Assembly: GCF_037101375.1 (NCBI RefSeq)
Contig: NZ_AP029019.1
Coordinates: 186,001 to 250,000 of the forward strand
Reading direction: 5' to 3'
Length of the DNA stretch: 64,000 bases
Source of the DNA: Acidovorax sp. DW039
Lineage (GTDB): Bacteria; Pseudomonadota; Gammaproteobacteria; Burkholderiales; Burkholderiaceae_C
The position numbers were made by a program, and so were the translations under genes. Below, piece by piece: positions 63,813-64,000 of this stretch (position 1 is its first letter; the number at the start of each line of letters is the position of its first letter). The notes under the pieces were generated by a model. The model did no database searches. It was not told the origin of the DNA and worked only from the letters and a program-made list of their open reading frames with translations.

Positions 63813-64000
63813 AAAAACTGGGCGGCCTGTACCACTGCCTGCGCATCCGCCTGCACCGCGCCGGGTGGCCCGCCCTTGCCCCACAGAGCGCCACCCCAGC
63901 GCATGGACAGGAACTTGGCGCACAGCTCCACCGAATCGATCATCGGCTGCGCCTTGGTGCGGTCGCCGCTGGTGGTGATGAGCTGCAGCGTCTTGGCGGC
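63800..64000 (-). CDS. Flavodoxin-like / NADPH-dependent FMN reductase, C-terminal part
   Basis: 66 residues remain, running off the window. AAKTLQLITTSGDRTKAQPM resembles the TxG loop of the flavodoxin-fold NADPH-dependent FMN reductases, and ELCAKFLSMRWGGALWGKG follows as a helix and strand. C-terminal LSN and the stop derive from a dispersed repeat. Too short for a firm family call. Confidence 0.5.
   Translation of the reverse strand, partial: AAKTLQLITTSGDRTKAQPMIDSVELCAKFLSMRWGGALWGKGGPPGAVQADAQAVVQAAQFLLSN

Overview
The window is about 64 kb of GC-rich, densely packed DNA. It most likely comes from a betaproteobacterium of the Comamonadaceae (Acidovorax or a close relative). I infer this from codon bias, from gene content (Bug-type solute-binding protein, DUF6139, UbiM-like hydroxylase, MSHA-like pilus locus, LuxI/LuxR pair, minCDE with a FUSC protein) and from a dispersed double-hairpin repeat (GCTAT..ATAGC then GCGCTT..AAGCGC) that I associate with this family. 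No rRNA, tRNA, CRISPR array or complete insertion sequence was seen.

Region 1 (1-20.9 kb): after the 3' part of a cyclase/STAND-ATPase regulator comes one long plus-strand locus for an MSHA-like type IV pilus (or pseudopilus). It holds two closely related prepilins, a GspM/GspL/GspC-like inner-membrane set, a lipoprotein secretin, a TPR protein, an ExeA/MshM-like ATPase with a peptidoglycan-binding tail, a MshE/GspE ATPase, a MshG/GspF platform protein, four pseudopilins that share an RLPCP head motif, and a third paralogous prepilin. Three of the pseudopilins carry long Ala-rich hydrophobic C-terminal extensions, and one of them is 770 residues long with an extended coiled coil. No prepilin peptidase or retraction ATPase lies in the window.

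Region 2 (20.9-39.8 kb): mainly metabolism and membrane genes. A uracil/xanthine permease, a Tat-exported intradiol-dioxygenase-like lipoprotein with a Thr-Gly repeat, a UbiM/UbiH-like hydroxylase, an M48 lipoprotein peptidase and a TM-helix channel-like protein are followed by a three-gene GlgE-pathway operon (glgB, glgE, treS-maltokinase). Then come a small DUF6139 protein, a BCCT transporter and acetoacetyl-CoA synthetase; the last has a copy of the dispersed repeat inside its reading frame.

Region 3 (39.8-49.1 kb): a compact quorum-sensing biosynthetic cluster. It contains luxR, a lux box, luxI, a second lux-box-like site, a one-module NRPS (C-A-T-thioester reductase; A-domain residues read as a serine code), a UGT-type glycosyltransferase, a divergent MbtH protein and an Sfp-type phosphopantetheinyl transferase. 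The set looks sufficient to make, under AHL control, a glycosylated N-acyl-serinal or serinol-like product. The product is inference. The cluster ends at a 162-bp MITE nested in a copy of the dispersed repeat.

Region 4 (49.1-64 kb): a Bug solute-binding protein with an acyl-CoA synthetase, pssA, an EamA exporter with what may be an eroded TPP-riboswitch remnant, minC-minD-minE, a FUSC-family protein, a small SRPBCC protein, a DUF4874/DUF4832 lipoprotein, a flavin reductase, an alpha/beta hydrolase that lacks the nucleophilic Ser, an M14-type carboxypeptidase, and the C-terminus of a flavodoxin-like reductase running off the end. All seven intergenic copies of the dispersed repeat sit just 3' of a gene and in that gene's sense orientation.
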